This document shows positions 62,956 to 64,000 of a stretch of DNA of 64,000 bases, piece by piece. The notes under the pieces were generated by a model. The model was not told the DNA's origin. It did no database searches and saw only the letters and a list, made by a program, of their open reading frames with translations. Both the position numbers and the translations under genes were made by a program. The stretch is from Rhizobacter sp. OV335. Its GTDB lineage: Bacteria; Pseudomonadota; Gammaproteobacteria; Burkholderiales; Burkholderiaceae_C. Within the stretch, counting starts at the first letter, position 1; each line of letters starts with the position of its first letter. The DNA is taken from the NCBI RefSeq assembly GCF_900142965.1, contig NZ_FRCQ01000020.1, forward strand, positions 1 to 64,000. Direction: 5' to 3'.

Positions 62956-64000
62956 CCCAGCTCGCCGTGCTCGACCCCGACGCGCTCGACTTCGCGCCCG
63001 ACCTGCTCGCGATCCAGGAGCGCCCGCCGGCGCGCCTGCCGCGGGTGCTGTTGGTCACGGTCGCGGTGCTGATCGGGCTGCTGCTCGCGTGGTCGGTGTT
63101 CGCGCAGCTCGACATCATCGCGACGGCCGAGGGCCGGCTGGTGCCGATCAGCTTCACCAAGCTCGTGCAGCCGGCCGAGGCCGGTGTCGTCACCGAGATC
63201 CTGGTGAAGGACGGCGACGCGGTGACCGAGGGCCAGTTGCTGCTGAAGCTGGACGCGCGGGCCTCGCAGGCCGACACCGCGGCGCTCGGCCAGGAGGTGG
63301 CGCTGAAGAAGCTGACGCTGCGCCGCATCGAGGCCGAGCTGGCCGACCAGCCGCTGCTGCCCGGCCGCGGCGAGCCGCCGCTGCTGTACGCCCAGGTCGA
63401 CGCGCAGTTCCGCGCGCGCCGCCAGGCCTACCTCGATGCCGTCGCGCAGGAGCAGGAGACCCGCGCCCGCGCGCAGGCCGACCTGCATGCGTCGCAGCAA
63501 CAGCTGTCCAAGCTGACGCAGACGCTGCCGAGCTACCAGCAGTCCGCGCAGGCCTACCGTCAGCTCGTCAAGGAAGGCTTCGTCGGCGAGCTGGCGGCCA
63601 ACGAGAAGGGCCGCGAGGCCACCGAGCGCGAGCAGGACGTGAAGGTGCAGACCGCCAACGTGCAGAGCGGGGCACTCGCCATCGCGCAATCGGAGCGCAA
63701 GCTGGCGGCGCTGCGCTCGCAGTACCGCTCGCAGCTCGAGAACGAGCGCATCGAGACGCTGGCCACGCTGAACCGCAGCGACCAGGAATGGCAGAAGTCG
63801 ACGGTGCGTGCCGGCCAGCTGGAGATCCGCGCGCCGAACGCCGGCATCGTGAAGGACCTGGCCACCACCACGCGCGGCGCGGTGGTGTCGGCCGGCGCGC
63901 TGCTGATGAACATCGTGCCGCAGGGCGAGCCGCTGCAGGCCGAGGTGCAGCTGCACAACGAGGACGTCGGCTTCGTCAGCGTCGGCCAGCTCGCCAAGGT
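62952..64000 (+). CDS. HlyD-family membrane fusion protein (5' part)
   Basis: The first 349 codons of a type I secretion adaptor are present; the gene runs past the window end. The N-terminal tail is cytoplasmic, one membrane segment (about 31-52: [20 protein letters not shown]) leads to the lipoyl half [20 protein letters not shown], a long coiled coil ([20 protein letters not shown] onward), and the second lipoyl half [20 protein letters not shown]. The start is 62952, sharing ATGA with the RTX stop. It bridges the ABC transporter to an outer-membrane TolC-type channel. Confidence 0.95.
   Translation, partial: MTQLAVLDPDALDFAPDLLAIQERPPARLPRVLLVTVAVLIGLLLAWSVFAQLDIIATAEGRLVPISFTKLVQPAEAGVVTEILVKDGDAVTEGQLLLKLDARASQADTAALGQEVALKKLTLRRIEAELADQPLLPGRGEPPLLYAQVDAQFRARRQAYLDAVAQEQETRARAQADLHASQQQLSKLTQTLPSYQQSAQAYRQLVKEGFVGELAANEKGREATEREQDVKVQTANVQSGALAIAQSERKLAALRSQYRSQLENERIETLATLNRSDQEWQKSTVRAGQLEIRAPNAGIVKDLATTTRGAVVSAGALLMNIVPQGEPLQAEVQLHNEDVGFVSVGQLAK

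Overview
The window is high-GC chromosomal DNA from a betaproteobacterium of the order Burkholderiales. The best fit is the Rubrivivax/Leptothrix/Methylibium/Roseateles group. The evidence is the gene order greB-spoT-rpoZ-gmk and yicC-kinase-phosphatase-rph-rdgB-hemW, the radC/smr and fkpB-ispH-serS neighbourhoods, and palindromic 82-bp repeats built around CTTCGACAAGCTCAG. No species call is possible from sequence reading alone.

Region by region. (1) 1-240: three tandem palindromic repeats. 256-6651 (minus): a signalling cluster of ECF sigma factor, LuxR-type regulator and two receptor-like Ser/Thr kinases with TPR tails. (2) 6780-8726: a duplicated-domain periplasmic protein and a translationally coupled GST/CGNR pair with a perfect 18-bp palindrome in its promoter region. 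(3) 8843-12655: greB, spoT, rpoZ, gmk. (4) 12656-28487: about 15.8 kb of accessory genes between gmk and yicC, two genes usually adjacent. This island holds a TetR/NAD(P)-binding/metallo-hydrolase unit and a divergent MocR/zinc-ribbon MBL pair. It also holds a module of tRNA-Asp, an 86-nt class-II-like tRNA-Cys, an HNH nuclease and a sigma-like protein. Its last part is a minus-strand defence operon: ABC-type ATPase, TOPRIM-like DUF4276 protein, then a complete Wadjet set jetA-B-C-D. (5) 28488-34055: yicC, a kinase/PP2C pair, rph, rdgB, hemW. (6) 34059-37086: M50 protease/DUF2167 pair and a LysR regulator divergent from a DUF1127 protein. (7) 37103-41977: cheB, cheD, cheR, then a coupled diguanylate cyclase/MinD-like/truncated-globin operon. 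(8) 42001-48624: a crystallin-metalloprotease lipoprotein, smr, radC, fkpB, ispH, serS, tRNA-Ser(CGA). (9) 48625-50610: a gene graveyard with two broken genes and two remnants of RTX C-termini. (10) 50637-64000: glycosyltransferase, type I secretion ABC transporter, a small membrane protein, a 2831-residue RTX protein and the start of its HlyD-type adaptor, which runs off the window.

How the parts fit. The accessory island joins anti-plasmid/anti-phage functions to a translation and mobile-element module. The 50-64 kb region is one secretion locus whose substrate carries a C-terminal module that also survives as fossils in the 48.7-50.6 kb debris. A promoter-like box is shared between the debris and the secretion operon. 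The strongest candidates for something undescribed are the class-II-shaped tRNA-Cys with its tRNA-Asp/HNH/sigma-like partners, and the ATPase/TOPRIM pair placed directly upstream of Wadjet.
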